Below are positions 50,684-59,011 of a stretch of 64,000 nt of DNA, piece after piece. Every line of letters starts with the position of its first letter. Position 1 is the first letter of the stretch. The position numbers were made by a program, and so were the translations under genes. Source of the stretch: Acidimicrobiia bacterium (GTDB lineage: Bacteria > Actinomycetota > Acidimicrobiia > Spongiisociales > UBA11373); assembly GCA_030584185.1 (NCBI GenBank), contig CP129495.1:827608-891607 (forward strand). The letters run 5' to 3'. A model generated the notes under the pieces. That model saw nothing but the letters and a program-made list of their open reading frames with translations, did not search any database and was not told where the DNA came from.

Positions 50684-52237
50684 CTAGAAGGAGGCCACCT
50701 TAAGTTCGAAGTTCGTGGAGTCGAGGTAGGCGATGACCGGGTTCCCCGAGACGTCCAGGACCATGGATGAGTACTTGCCCACATCGTCTGCGGTGTCGAT
50801 CGAAATCATCGTCTCGTCACCTCCGGCACAGTTGGCGTCGTTGCACGACACCAATTTCAGATCGTAGTTGGTGAGGCTCCAGTGCGAGATCACAGGACGG
50901 CCTGCAGCATCCAGCACCAGCGAAGAGAAGAGGCCGACAAGCTCACCGGAACCATCGACCAGCTCGATGGACTCGTTGCCCCCATCGCAGTTGGCGTCGT
51001 TGCAGTGAGCCAGCTTCAAGTCCCAGATGGTGGTGGCCGCATAGGAGATCACCGGGAACCCAGACGCATCCAACACCAATGAGGTATACGCGCCGACGCT
51101 GCCACTCGAGTCCACCGTCTTGGGTGACTCTCCCCCAGGGGCACAGTTGACGTCGTCGCAGTGCACCAGCTTCAGATCGTCGGTCGTGGAGTCGAAGTAG
51201 GCGACCACGGGCTTGCCCGAGGCGTCCAGCACCAGCGAAGTCCACAGGCCCACGTCGTTTGCCGATGAGTCCACCGTCTGGATCGACTCGCCGCCCCCCG
51301 CACAGTTCGCATCGTTGCAGTGCGCCAGCTTCAGATCACCCGTGGTGGCGTCGTAGTAGGAGACCACCGGGAAACCCGAGGAGTCCAGCGCCAGCGACGA
51401 GTACTGGCCGACGTTGTTTGCCGATGAGTCCACCGTCTGGATCGACTCGCCGCCCCCCGTACAGTTCGCATCGTTGCAGTGCGCGAGCTTCAGATCACCC
51501 GTGGTGGCGTCGTAGTAGGAGACCACCGGGAAACCCGAGGAGTCCAGCGCCAGCGACGAGAACTGGCCGACATTGTTCGCCGACGGGTCCACGGTCTCGA
51601 TCGACTCACCACCACCCCAGCACACGGGATCGTCGCAGTGGGCGACCTTCAGATCCCCGTTGCTGACGTCGTAGTAGGAGACGACCGGGTTCCCGAACGC
51701 ATCCAGAGCCAGCGACGTGTACTCGCCCACCATGCCCGACGAGTCGACGGTGTGGGTGCTCCAGTTCCCCGACAAGGCCGGTCGACACACCACACCCTGG
51801 CGGTCGCGTCCCGCCATCACCTCACCATCCCCACACGGAAACGCCTGCTGTGAGATCGCAGCCGCAGTCGCATACCGGTTCGAACCCGACACCCGGATCA
51901 CCGTCGGACCGAACGACAGGCCCTTCAACGTGTTCTCCACGCTGGTCGAGACCACCGCCGTGCCCCCGACGATCACGATCAGCCTGGGCTTCAGCCGGTT
52001 CAACTCCGCCGTGGTTTGCGACGGGACCGCATCTGTCTGGACCAGCAGGATCGGCCCGTTGCCCAGCGCAGCAGCCGGACCCGCGCCCAGGGCGTCTGGG
52101 AAGTTGGTCCCGGTGGCTATGTAGACCACGTCGGCGCCACGGGGATCAGGGGATTCCGCAACCGCAGCACCGACACCAATCACCCCGGCGATGAGCACGA
52201 AAGCCATCAGCCAGGACAGGGGGAAACGACGCGACAT
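50684..52237 (-). CDS. Secreted cell-wall-repeat protein with seven 53-residue units (copy 1)
   Basis: A 517-residue exported protein. ATG 52237 has GAGAGGTGAATTC before it. The signal peptide spans about 6-27 (LSWLMAFVLIAGVIGVGAAV). A single cell-wall-binding-repeat-2-like segment follows (about 35-130: YIATGTNFPDALGAGPAA, then VIVGGTAVVSTSVE, then VSGSNRYATAAAIS). Then seven units of about 53 residues repeat a SLALDSSGFPVVSYYD strand pair and a Cys-x4-Cys hook (AHCNDANC). The fold is probably a seven-bladed propeller with one disulfide per blade. A close paralogue of identical length is immediately upstream. Confidence 0.88.
   Translation of the reverse strand: MSRRFPLSWLMAFVLIAGVIGVGAAVAESPDPRGADVVYIATGTNFPDALGAGPAAALGNGPILLVQTDAVPSQTTAELNRLKPRLIVIVGGTAVVSTSVENTLKGLSFGPTVIRVSGSNRYATAAAISQQAFPCGDGEVMAGRDRQGVVCRPALSGNWSTHTVDSSGMVGEYTSLALDAFGNPVVSYYDVSNGDLKVAHCDDPVCWGGGESIETVDPSANNVGQFSSLALDSSGFPVVSYYDATTGDLKLAHCNDANCTGGGESIQTVDSSANNVGQYSSLALDSSGFPVVSYYDATTGDLKLAHCNDANCAGGGESIQTVDSSANDVGLWTSLVLDASGKPVVAYFDSTTDDLKLVHCDDVNCAPGGESPKTVDSSGSVGAYTSLVLDASGFPVISYAATTIWDLKLAHCNDANCDGGNESIELVDGSGELVGLFSSLVLDAAGRPVISHWSLTNYDLKLVSCNDANCAGGDETMISIDTADDVGKYSSMVLDVSGNPVIAYLDSTNFELKVASF
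51261..51578. repeat. Near-identical 159-bp tandem units in the repeat gene
   Basis: Two units of 159 bases (51261-51419 and 51420-51578) are nearly identical, starting GCCGATGAGTCCACCGTCTGG on the plus strand. They correspond to consecutive 53-residue blades of the surrounding gene. Other units of the gene are much more diverged, so this pair is a recent duplication or gene-conversion product. Confidence 0.9.
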
Positions 52238-52365
52238 GAATTCACCTCTCGCTCGTGCCCCCGACCTGTGATGCGCACCGGAATCTACGCCTCGAGAAGA
52301 CATCGCGCCCAACGAGCGCAGTGAACTCGGCTCGGAACACCAGCCCTGGAACCTCGAACTCGGGA

Positions 52366-52402
52366 GGCCTGGGGGGACAGCACCCTGCGGTCCCCCCAGG
52401 CC
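52366..52402 (-). terminator. Terminator hairpin after the second 53-residue-repeat protein gene
   Basis: Perfect 13-base arms (52366-52378, GGCCTGGGGGGAC, and 52390-52402, GTCCCCCCAGGCC) with an 11-base loop begin five bases past the stop at 52408. The core resembles the terminator of the paralogue at 50644-50670. Confidence 0.78.
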
Positions 52403-52407
52403 GTTCG

Positions 52408-53961
52408 TCAGAAGGAAGCCACCTTCAGCCTTGCGTTCGTGCCGTCGTAGTAGGAGATGACCGGGTTCCCCGCGCGGTCGAGCACCATCGAGAGGTGCGC
52501 CCCGACGGAGCCGGCCGAGTCTGGCGATATCTGCTTCTCATCGGCGCCGGCACAGTTCGGATCGTTGCACGACACGAGTCTGAGATCGCTGCCGGAGGAG
52601 TAGTAGTAGGCGACCATCGGGTTGCCGGCGGCGTCGAGCACCAACGACGAGAAAGCACCGACATCACCGGCCGAGTCCACCGTTTCAATCGACTCACCCC
52701 CCGGGGCACAGTTGGCGTCGTTGCAGTGCGCCACCTTCAGTGCCGTGTTACTGATGTCGTAGTACGAGATCACGGGGTATCCGGACCGATCCAGTGCCAG
52801 CGAGGTGTACCAGCCAACTGCACTCGAGGAGTCAACGGTCTGGATCGACTCCCCACCCGGCGCACAGTTGGCGTCGTTGCAGTGCGCCACCTTCAGGGTG
52901 GCGGCATCGAGATCGTGGTAGGAGATCACCGGGAACCCCGAGGCGTCCAAGACCAGCGAGATGAAGTAGCCGGAAGCACCGGCGGTGTCGACGGTCTGGG
53001 GCGTCTCGTCCCCGCCCGCACAGTTCACATCGTTGCAGTGCACCAGCTTCAGGTTCTCATTGCTGCTGTCGTAGTAGGCGATCACCGGGAACCCCGAGGC
53101 ATCCAACACCAGAGACGTGTACTCGCCTACGTAGCCCCCCAGATCCACGGATACGATCGACTCGCCAACTCCGTCGCAGTTCGGGTCGTTGCAGTGCGCC
53201 AACTTCAGATCCCCGTTGGTGTAGTCCAGGTAGGAGATGACCGGGAACCCCGAGGCATCCAATGCCAGCGAGGTGAACCGACCGACATCACCGGTCGAGG
53301 CCACCGTCCGGACCGATTCGCCACCTCCTGAACAGGCCGGATCATCACAGTGCGCGACCTTCAGGTTCCCATCGATGACGTCGTAGTAGGAGACCACCGG
53401 GTTCCCGAACGCATCCAGGGCAAGCGATGTGTACGTGCCCACAGAGCCGGTCGAGTCCACCGTCTGGGTGCTCCAGTTCCCCGACAACGCAGCACGACAC
53501 ACCGGACCATGCCGGTCGGTTCCCGCCATCACCATGCCCGCATCACAAGGAAACGCCGACTCCGAAATCGCAGCCGCAGTCGCATACCGGTTCGACCCCG
53601 ACACCCGGATCACCGTGGGACCGAACCCCAGTCCCTTCAGCGTGTTCTCGACGCTGGTCGACACCACCGCGGTGCCCCCCACGATCACGATCAGATGCGG
53701 CTTCAGGCGGTTCAACTCGGTGGTGGTCTGCGACGGAACCGCATCGGTCTGCACCAGCAGGATCGGCCCGTTACCCAGGGCAGCAGCCGGCCCCGCACCA
53801 AGGGCGTCGGGAAAGTTGGTCCCGGTGGCGATGTAAACCACGTCGGCGGCCTGCGGGTCCGGCGAATCCGCAACCGCAGCACCGATGCGAAAGGTCAGCC
53901 CGCCGATCAGCACTACGGCCAGCAGCCAGGACAGGGGGATAGAACGATGGGCACGCAACAT
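52408..53961 (-). CDS. Secreted cell-wall-repeat protein with seven 53-residue units (copy 2)
   Basis: A 517-residue paralogue of the neighbouring gene with the same architecture. It has a signal peptide (about 9-31), a cell-wall-binding-repeat-2-like segment nearly identical to the neighbour's (YIATGTNFPDALGAGPAA, VIVGGTAVVSTSVE), and seven units of about 53 residues with SLVLDASGFPVISYYD-type strands and Cys-x4-Cys hooks (AHCNDANC, VHCNDVNC). The last unit lacks the Cys pair and ends LKVASF in both copies. ATG 53961 has AAAGGACG before it. Blade sequences differ between the paralogues more than the N-terminal domain does, suggesting selection for diversity or a different ligand. Confidence 0.88.
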   Translation of the reverse strand: MLRAHRSIPLSWLLAVVLIGGLTFRIGAAVADSPDPQAADVVYIATGTNFPDALGAGPAAALGNGPILLVQTDAVPSQTTTELNRLKPHLIVIVGGTAVVSTSVENTLKGLGFGPTVIRVSGSNRYATAAAISESAFPCDAGMVMAGTDRHGPVCRAALSGNWSTQTVDSTGSVGTYTSLALDAFGNPVVSYYDVIDGNLKVAHCDDPACSGGGESVRTVASTGDVGRFTSLALDASGFPVISYLDYTNGDLKLAHCNDPNCDGVGESIVSVDLGGYVGEYTSLVLDASGFPVIAYYDSSNENLKLVHCNDVNCAGGDETPQTVDTAGASGYFISLVLDASGFPVISYHDLDAATLKVAHCNDANCAPGGESIQTVDSSSAVGWYTSLALDRSGYPVISYYDISNTALKVAHCNDANCAPGGESIETVDSAGDVGAFSSLVLDAAGNPMVAYYYSSGSDLRLVSCNDPNCAGADEKQISPDSAGSVGAHLSMVLDRAGNPVISYYDGTNARLKVASF

Positions 53962-54107
53962 GGTGGCGTCCTTTCGATCAGGCGCCACGGGTCGGGCGCT
54001 GAGATGACGGTAGGCGCAGAGCGACGGACCCACGCCACCGCCGTAGCCCTCGAAGGAAGGATCCTGGCATGCAGCTCGTCTGAGCCGTCAGCCGATCACC
54101 GCATGCA

Positions 54108-55076
54108 TCAGACGTTCTCGCCCATGAAGATCGCCGACACCGACTCGTCGGTGAAGATCGCCTTCAGGGTGTCGGCAAGAAGCGGGGCGATCGAGAGCAC
54201 CACCAGGTTGGGGAGGTCGGCGGCGTCGTCGGGCACCGGCAAGGTGTTGGTCACCACGACCTCGGTGAGCGGCGAGTTCTTGATCCGATCGGCGGCGGGA
54301 GGCGACAGGACCCCGTGAGTGGCCAGGGCCCGCACCGTGAGAGCGCCCGCCTCCATCAGCAGGTCGGCGGCCTTCACCATGGTCCCGGCGGTATCGATCA
54401 TGTCGTCAACGATCACACAGTGGCGTCCCGAGACCTCGCCCACCACCTGCAGCGCCGCCACCTCGTTGGCCCTGTCCACACGGCGGCGCTTGTGCACGAA
54501 CGCCACCTCTGCGTCCAAATGCCGGGCATACTTCGACGCCAGCTTCACCCGACCCGAGTCGGGCGATACCACAGTCAGCGGCCCGTCGATCCGGCCCAGG
54601 TGTTGCAAGAAGGTGGGCAGGGCCGTCAGCGAGTCGAACGGCTTGGAGGTGAACCCCTGGATCTGTGTCGAATGCAGATCCACCGAAACCAGTCGATCGG
54701 CGCCTGCGGTGACGAAGAGGTCGGCCATGAGCCGGGCGGTGATCGGCTCCCGGGGCATCCCCTTCTTGTCCTGGCGCGCATACCCGAAGAAGGGCACCAC
54801 GGCGGTGATCCGCTTCGCCGATGCCCGCTGCAGGGCATCCATCATGATGAGCTGCTCCATGATGTGGAAGTTGATCGGATGGCTGTGGCTCTGCAGCACA
54901 AAGCAGTCGGCACCGCGCACGCTCTGGGTGAAGCGGATGCAGATCTCGCCGTTGGCGAAGGTGGACCGATCGACGCCGCCGAGCTCGACCCCGAGCAGGC
55001 CGGCAACCTCCTCGGCGAGCGCCGGGTTGGCCGAACCGGAGAACAGCATGAAGCGCTTCCGGTTCTTGGTGTTCAT
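54108..55076 (-). CDS. prs: Ribose-phosphate pyrophosphokinase
   Basis: A 322-residue enzyme making PRPP from ribose-5-phosphate and ATP. It has LFSGSANPALAEEVAGLLG, FANGEICIRF, FVLQSHSHPINFHIMEQLIM, VPFFGYARQDKK (catalytic-flexible loop region), VSVDLHSTQIQGF, VVSPDSGRVKLASKYA, a HKRRRVD motif and the PRPP loop VIVDDMIDTAGTMVKAADLL. The length and motifs are complete. It starts four bases after the glmU stop. Confidence 0.97.
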   Translation of the reverse strand: MNTKNRKRFMLFSGSANPALAEEVAGLLGVELGGVDRSTFANGEICIRFTQSVRGADCFVLQSHSHPINFHIMEQLIMMDALQRASAKRITAVVPFFGYARQDKKGMPREPITARLMADLFVTAGADRLVSVDLHSTQIQGFTSKPFDSLTALPTFLQHLGRIDGPLTVVSPDSGRVKLASKYARHLDAEVAFVHKRRRVDRANEVAALQVVGEVSGRHCVIVDDMIDTAGTMVKAADLLMEAGALTVRALATHGVLSPPAADRIKNSPLTEVVVTNTLPVPDDAADLPNLVVLSIAPLLADTLKAIFTDESVSAIFMGENV

Positions 55077-55080
55077 GCCC

Positions 55081-56463
55081 TCAGTCGCCTTCCGTCTTGG
55101 TCAAACGGGACCTGCGCTCAGCGTAGCCCGGCAGCTCTCGCTGCTGCGAACGCTCCACCGCCAGCGCCCCGGGAGCGACGTCCCGGGTGATGACCGAGCC
55201 CGCCCCGGTGTACGCGCCGTCACCCACTTCGACAGGAGCCACCAACATGGTGTCGGAGCCGATGAACACGCCGTCGCCGATCACGGTGTGGTGCTTACGC
55301 TCACCGTCCCAGTTGCAGGTGATCGAGCCCGCCCCGAAGTTGCTCGCCGAACCGATGGTTGCGTCGCCCACATAGGAGAGATGCGGCACCTTGCTCCCCT
55401 CCCCCACCTCGGACGCCTTGATCTCCACGAACGTCCCCGCCTTCGACCCGCGTCGCATGACCGTCCCGTGGCGAAGCGAGGCGAACGGCCCCACCTCTAC
55501 CTCCTGCTCGACCGTCACCCCGCGGAGCACCGAGTACCAGACATGGGATCCGGCACCGATCGTGCTGTCGGCGGCGAGGACCTGAGGCCCCACGATGGCA
55601 CCGGCAGCCACACGGGTCGCCCCCTCCAGATGGACACCCGCCATGAGGCGGACCCCTGCCTCGAGGGTGACGCCGGCGTCGACGAAGGTGGTGGCCGGAT
55701 CCTGCATCCACACTCCCGCCTCCATCCACGCCCGGTTGATCCGCTGCCGCATCACCGCATCGACCTCGGCCAGTTGGGTGTGGGTGTTGACGCCGAGCGC
55801 CTCGGTGTGGTCGGCGGCAGCCAGTGCCACCACACCGCCGTCTGCAGCGAGCAGGGCGATCACGTCGGTCAGGTACTCCTCGCCCTTGGCTCCCTGGGGG
55901 CGAATCTCCGCCAGGGCCTTCTCCAGGGCATCGGCCCGGAAGGCGTAGGTGGACACCGCCACCTCGTCGATCTTCCTGGTGGCCTCATCGGCGTCGGTGT
56001 GCTCGACGATGGCAACGACCGACCCACCCTCTCGCACCACCCGCCCGTACCCGGTGGGATCGGGGAGGTGGGCGGTGAGCATGGCCGCTGCAGCACCCGA
56101 AGTCTCGGCAAGTGCCAGCAACGACCTCAGGGTGTCCACCCCCATCAGCGGGCTGTCCCCGGGGAGGATCAAGACCATGTCGTCTGCGGCGGGACGCTGC
56201 GCCTTCAGCGCCACGCGGGCGGCGTGGCCGGTTCCCCCCTGCGTCTCCTGAACCACCGGCACCGCCGCATCGGGAAGGGCGGCGGACACCACATCGGCGC
56301 CGTGCCCCACCACCACCGCGACCTGATCGGCCCCCGCCCCGAGCGCCGCATCCACAGCCCAGGCGACGATCGGTCGCCCCGACACGGTGTGCAGCACCTT
56401 GGGTAGATCGCATCGCATCCGGGTGCCCTTGCCGGCGGCAAGGACGACCGCCCGCACGCTCAT
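55081..56463 (-). CDS. glmU: Bifunctional GlmU
   Basis: A 460-residue enzyme producing UDP-GlcNAc. ATG 56463 begins MSVRAVVLAAGKGTRM, with GAGGAGAG upstream. Residues 1-230 are the uridyltransferase (VLHTVSGRPIVAWAVDAALG, GGTGHAARVAL, LPGDSPL). From about 250 on there is a left-handed beta-helix acetyltransferase with hexapeptide repeats (IGAGSHVWYS, VGPFASLRHG, KASEVGEGSKVPHLSYVGDA, NWDGERKHHTVIGDGVFIGSD). The C-terminal tail has the NxxK-like end. It is co-transcribed with prs. Confidence 0.97.
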   Translation of the reverse strand: MSVRAVVLAAGKGTRMRCDLPKVLHTVSGRPIVAWAVDAALGAGADQVAVVVGHGADVVSAALPDAAVPVVQETQGGTGHAARVALKAQRPAADDMVLILPGDSPLMGVDTLRSLLALAETSGAAAAMLTAHLPDPTGYGRVVREGGSVVAIVEHTDADEATRKIDEVAVSTYAFRADALEKALAEIRPQGAKGEEYLTDVIALLAADGGVVALAAADHTEALGVNTHTQLAEVDAVMRQRINRAWMEAGVWMQDPATTFVDAGVTLEAGVRLMAGVHLEGATRVAAGAIVGPQVLAADSTIGAGSHVWYSVLRGVTVEQEVEVGPFASLRHGTVMRRGSKAGTFVEIKASEVGEGSKVPHLSYVGDATIGSASNFGAGSITCNWDGERKHHTVIGDGVFIGSDTMLVAPVEVGDGAYTGAGSVITRDVAPGALAVERSQQRELPGYAERRSRLTKTEGD

Positions 56464-56483
56464 GTGTGGCTCTCCTCGATCGA

Positions 56484-56558
56484 TGGCTGGGGGGACAGGG
56501 CTCGAACCCATTCCTAGGGGACCAAAACCCCTCGTGCTGCCGGTTACACCACCCCCCA
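56484..56558 (-). tRNA. tRNA-Gln(TTG)
   Basis: The minus-strand gene starts TGGGGGGTGGTGTAACCGG. Anticodon stem AGGGG/CCCCT encloses loop TTTTGGT (anticodon TTG). The T-loop is GGTTCGAGC, and acceptor CCCCCCA is followed by discriminator G and an encoded CCA (56486-56484). It lies between ispE and glmU. Confidence 0.97.
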
Positions 56559-56616
56559 TCGGGGCGCCCGAGTGTACCGGGGGTCGAGCCAGGGGCCGCA
56601 GCCACGATGGCGACAC

Positions 56617-57465
56617 TCACCCCTCGTCGTCGATCCTCCACCCCCGGTCGGCCGGCGCTCCAGACCATGCGGAACGCACCGGTGGCGTCAGGCCTGTCGC
56701 CTCGGCCGCCTCCTCGGCGTCGGCGAAGAAGGCGAAACAGGCAGGACCGCTCCCGGACAGCAGGACGGGACGCCCCCAGGCCAGGGCCAGATCGGCCATG
56801 AAGTCGCCCAGGTCGGGGCGCAGCGAGAGAGCGGCGGGCAGCAGGTCGTTGACCAACGGGCCCGCCTCCCGCAGCGACGGTGGCAGATCGCGGCCCCCTG
56901 CGGGGCTGCGATCCTCGGGGGCTTCCAGGTCGTCCCACCTGCGGTACACCGCGGCGGTCGACAGTTCGAAGTCTGGGACGACGACGGCCAGGAAGAAGTC
57001 GGGCGTGAACGCCGCCTGAGCGATGCGCTCGCCCCTCCCCTCCATCCAGGCCGAACCTCCCACCAGGCAGAAGGGGACGTCCGAGCCCAGGCCGGGGGCG
57101 AGGCCGGTCAGGGAATGGTGGCCGACCCGGAACAGGGCTCCCGCCGCCACCAGGGCGGCGGCGGCGTCGGCACTTCCCCCACCCAGCCCGGCCGCCACCG
57201 GAATCCGCTTCTCCAGGTGGAGCCGAACCGTTGCGTCGGAGCCGGCGGCAGAGCGAACCGCCTCGACTGCCCTCCACGCCAGGTTGGAGGTCTCGGCCAC
57301 CATGCTCCCGTCGACGGTGAACTCGTCCCCATCGCTCGGCACAAGGCTCACCCGGTCGGCCCATCCGATCGACTGCACCAGCGACAGCAGCGGGTGGAAC
57401 CCGGAGTCGTCGCGCCGCCGTACCCGCAGCGAGAGGTTCACCTTGGCGAAGCCTGAGACGATCAC
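56617..57465 (-). CDS. ispE: 4-diphosphocytidyl-2-C-methyl-D-erythritol kinase
   Basis: A 282-residue GHMP kinase of the MEP isoprenoid pathway. GTG 57465 overlaps the ksgA stop as GTGA; further upstream frame is in ksgA. It has SGFAKVNLSLRVRRRDDSGFHPL with the conserved Lys and the ATP loop PVAAGLGGGSADAAAAL, then GLGSDVPFCLVGGSAWMEGRGE and a C-terminal GSGPACFAFF motif. All three GHMP motifs are present. Confidence 0.96.
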   Translation of the reverse strand: MIVSGFAKVNLSLRVRRRDDSGFHPLLSLVQSIGWADRVSLVPSDGDEFTVDGSMVAETSNLAWRAVEAVRSAAGSDATVRLHLEKRIPVAAGLGGGSADAAAALVAAGALFRVGHHSLTGLAPGLGSDVPFCLVGGSAWMEGRGERIAQAAFTPDFFLAVVVPDFELSTAAVYRRWDDLEAPEDRSPAGGRDLPPSLREAGPLVNDLLPAALSLRPDLGDFMADLALAWGRPVLLSGSGPACFAFFADAEEAAEATGLTPPVRSAWSGAPADRGWRIDDEG

Positions 57466-58265
57466 GATCCCCGCACCAGCCTCAGCCAGCCCTCGGGCGC
57501 CACATCCTCGGGGCGGTCGGTGGGGGCGACGCCTGCGGCCAGCATCGCCGCCTCCGACATCACGGCACGCAGGGACGACCGCAGCATCTTGCGCCTCTGC
57601 CCGAGGGCGGTGGCCGCCAGTGCGATCGCCTCCTCGGCGAGCGGGTGGGCCGGCCGGCGATCGATCAGCGCCACCGCCGACTCCACCTTCGGGACCGGAA
57701 AGAAGAGGTGGGGCGGCACCCGCAACACCACCCTCACCGTGGCGTTGAGACCGACGACCACCGAGGGAAGCCCGTAGGTGCGGGACCCGGGGGCGGCGGC
57801 GAGCCGCTCCACCGCCTCGCGCTGCAGCATCACCACCAGCCGGGTGATGCGTGGCACATGCCTCAGAACGTCGAGCACGATCGGTGTGCCCACGTTGTAG
57901 GGAAGGTTGGCCACCATCACCCACTCCCCCGGAGGAAGTGCGGTCTCGAAGTCGACGGCGGCGGCATCCTCGAAACGGACCTCGGCGGCATCACCCACGG
58001 TCTCGTCGAGCACCTCACGGAGGGAGCCGTCCACCTCGTACGCCACCACCCGGGCGCCCGCCTCCGACAGTGCCCGGGTCAGCGTCCCGGCGCCGGCGCC
58101 CACCTCCACCACCTGTGATCCCGAACCGACCCCGGAGATCTCGACGATGCGGCGCACCACGTTGGGCTCGGTGAGGAAGTGCTGCCCCAGATCGCGCCGC
58201 AGGTGCACCCCGTGTCGCTCGAGCAGGGCCCGGGTCTCCGTTCTCCCCAGAGGCTCAACCGACAC
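57462..58265 (-). CDS. rsmA: 16S rRNA (adenine(1518)-N6/adenine(1519)-N6)-dimethyltransferase
   Basis: A 267-residue KsgA/Dim1 methyltransferase. It has RRDLGQHFLTEPNVVRRIVE, the SAM loop VVEVGAGAGTLTRALSEAG, NLPYNVGTPIVLDVL (catalytic NLPY), the PSVVVGL segment and FFPVPKVESAVALID. It dimethylates two adenines of the small-subunit rRNA. The GTG start is eight bases upstream of the tatD stop, so the genes overlap. The rpf gene often found between tatD and ksgA in actinobacteria is absent. Confidence 0.96.
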   Translation of the reverse strand: MSVEPLGRTETRALLERHGVHLRRDLGQHFLTEPNVVRRIVEISGVGSGSQVVEVGAGAGTLTRALSEAGARVVAYEVDGSLREVLDETVGDAAEVRFEDAAAVDFETALPPGEWVMVANLPYNVGTPIVLDVLRHVPRITRLVVMLQREAVERLAAAPGSRTYGLPSVVVGLNATVRVVLRVPPHLFFPVPKVESAVALIDRRPAHPLAEEAIALAATALGQRRKMLRSSLRAVMSEAAMLAAGVAPTDRPEDVAPEGWLRLVRGS

Positions 58266-59007
58266 CGAACACCCGCCGGGCCGTGGCCGAGGTCGATGCC
58301 GCCACCTGCTCCGGAGTCATCCCCCACACCTCGGCCAGCGCCTCCCCCACCCGCACCACGTTGGCCGGCTCGTTCGGCGCATGGCGATCGGGAGGCGGCG
58401 TCAGGAAGGGGGTGTCGGTCTCCACCATGGTGCGGTCCGGGGAGCACTCACCGGCGGCGAGGCGCACGGTGTCGCCGGTCGGATAGGTGATCGGGCCGGC
58501 GAAGGAGAACACCACCCCCAGGCCGGCGAAGCGCCGCGTCCAGCGCCGGCCCCCGGTCCAGCAGTGCAGGACTGCGCGCCGGCCGGCGCCCGTGTCCTCG
58601 AGGATGTCGTAAGCCTCGGCGAAGGCATCACGGCAATGCACGATCAGCGGCTTGTCCAGCGTGATCGCCAGCCCGACCTGGGCTCGAAATGCCTCCACCT
58701 GGGCCGAGCGGGGAGACAGCTCGCGATAGAAGTCGAGGCCGCACTCGCCCACCGCCATCGCGCCTGCGGCCAGGCCATAGATCCGCTCGGCTTCCGCGGG
58801 CCAACGCTCGGCATCATGGGGATGGAGCCCGGCAGCGGCGAACACCACCCCCGGGAAGGTGGCTGCCAGCAGCATCGCCGCCTCGGAGGAGGCGGCGTCC
58901 GTGCCCGGGTCGATCATCCAGTCGACTCCCGCCGCTGCGGCGCGGGCGACCAGCAGGCCCGGGTCCTCGTCGGACATGTGGAGGTGACAGTGGGTGTCCA
59001 CCCACAT
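58255..59007 (-). CDS. tatD: TatD-family metal-dependent hydrolase
   Basis: A 250-residue TIM-barrel hydrolase. It has the metal-binding DTHCHLH at 4-10, AAGLHPHDAERWP, AVGECGLDFYRE with the catalytic acid, KPLIVHCRDAF, VLHCWTGG, and the MVETDTPFLTPPP signature. Family members act as DNases or aminoacyl-DNA hydrolases in quality control. It follows metG on the same strand with a four-base gap. Confidence 0.95.
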   Translation of the reverse strand: MWVDTHCHLHMSDEDPGLLVARAAAAGVDWMIDPGTDAASSEAAMLLAATFPGVVFAAAGLHPHDAERWPAEAERIYGLAAGAMAVGECGLDFYRELSPRSAQVEAFRAQVGLAITLDKPLIVHCRDAFAEAYDILEDTGAGRRAVLHCWTGGRRWTRRFAGLGVVFSFAGPITYPTGDTVRLAAGECSPDRTMVETDTPFLTPPPDRHAPNEPANVVRVGEALAEVWGMTPEQVAASTSATARRVFGVG

Positions 59008-59011
59008 GGTG

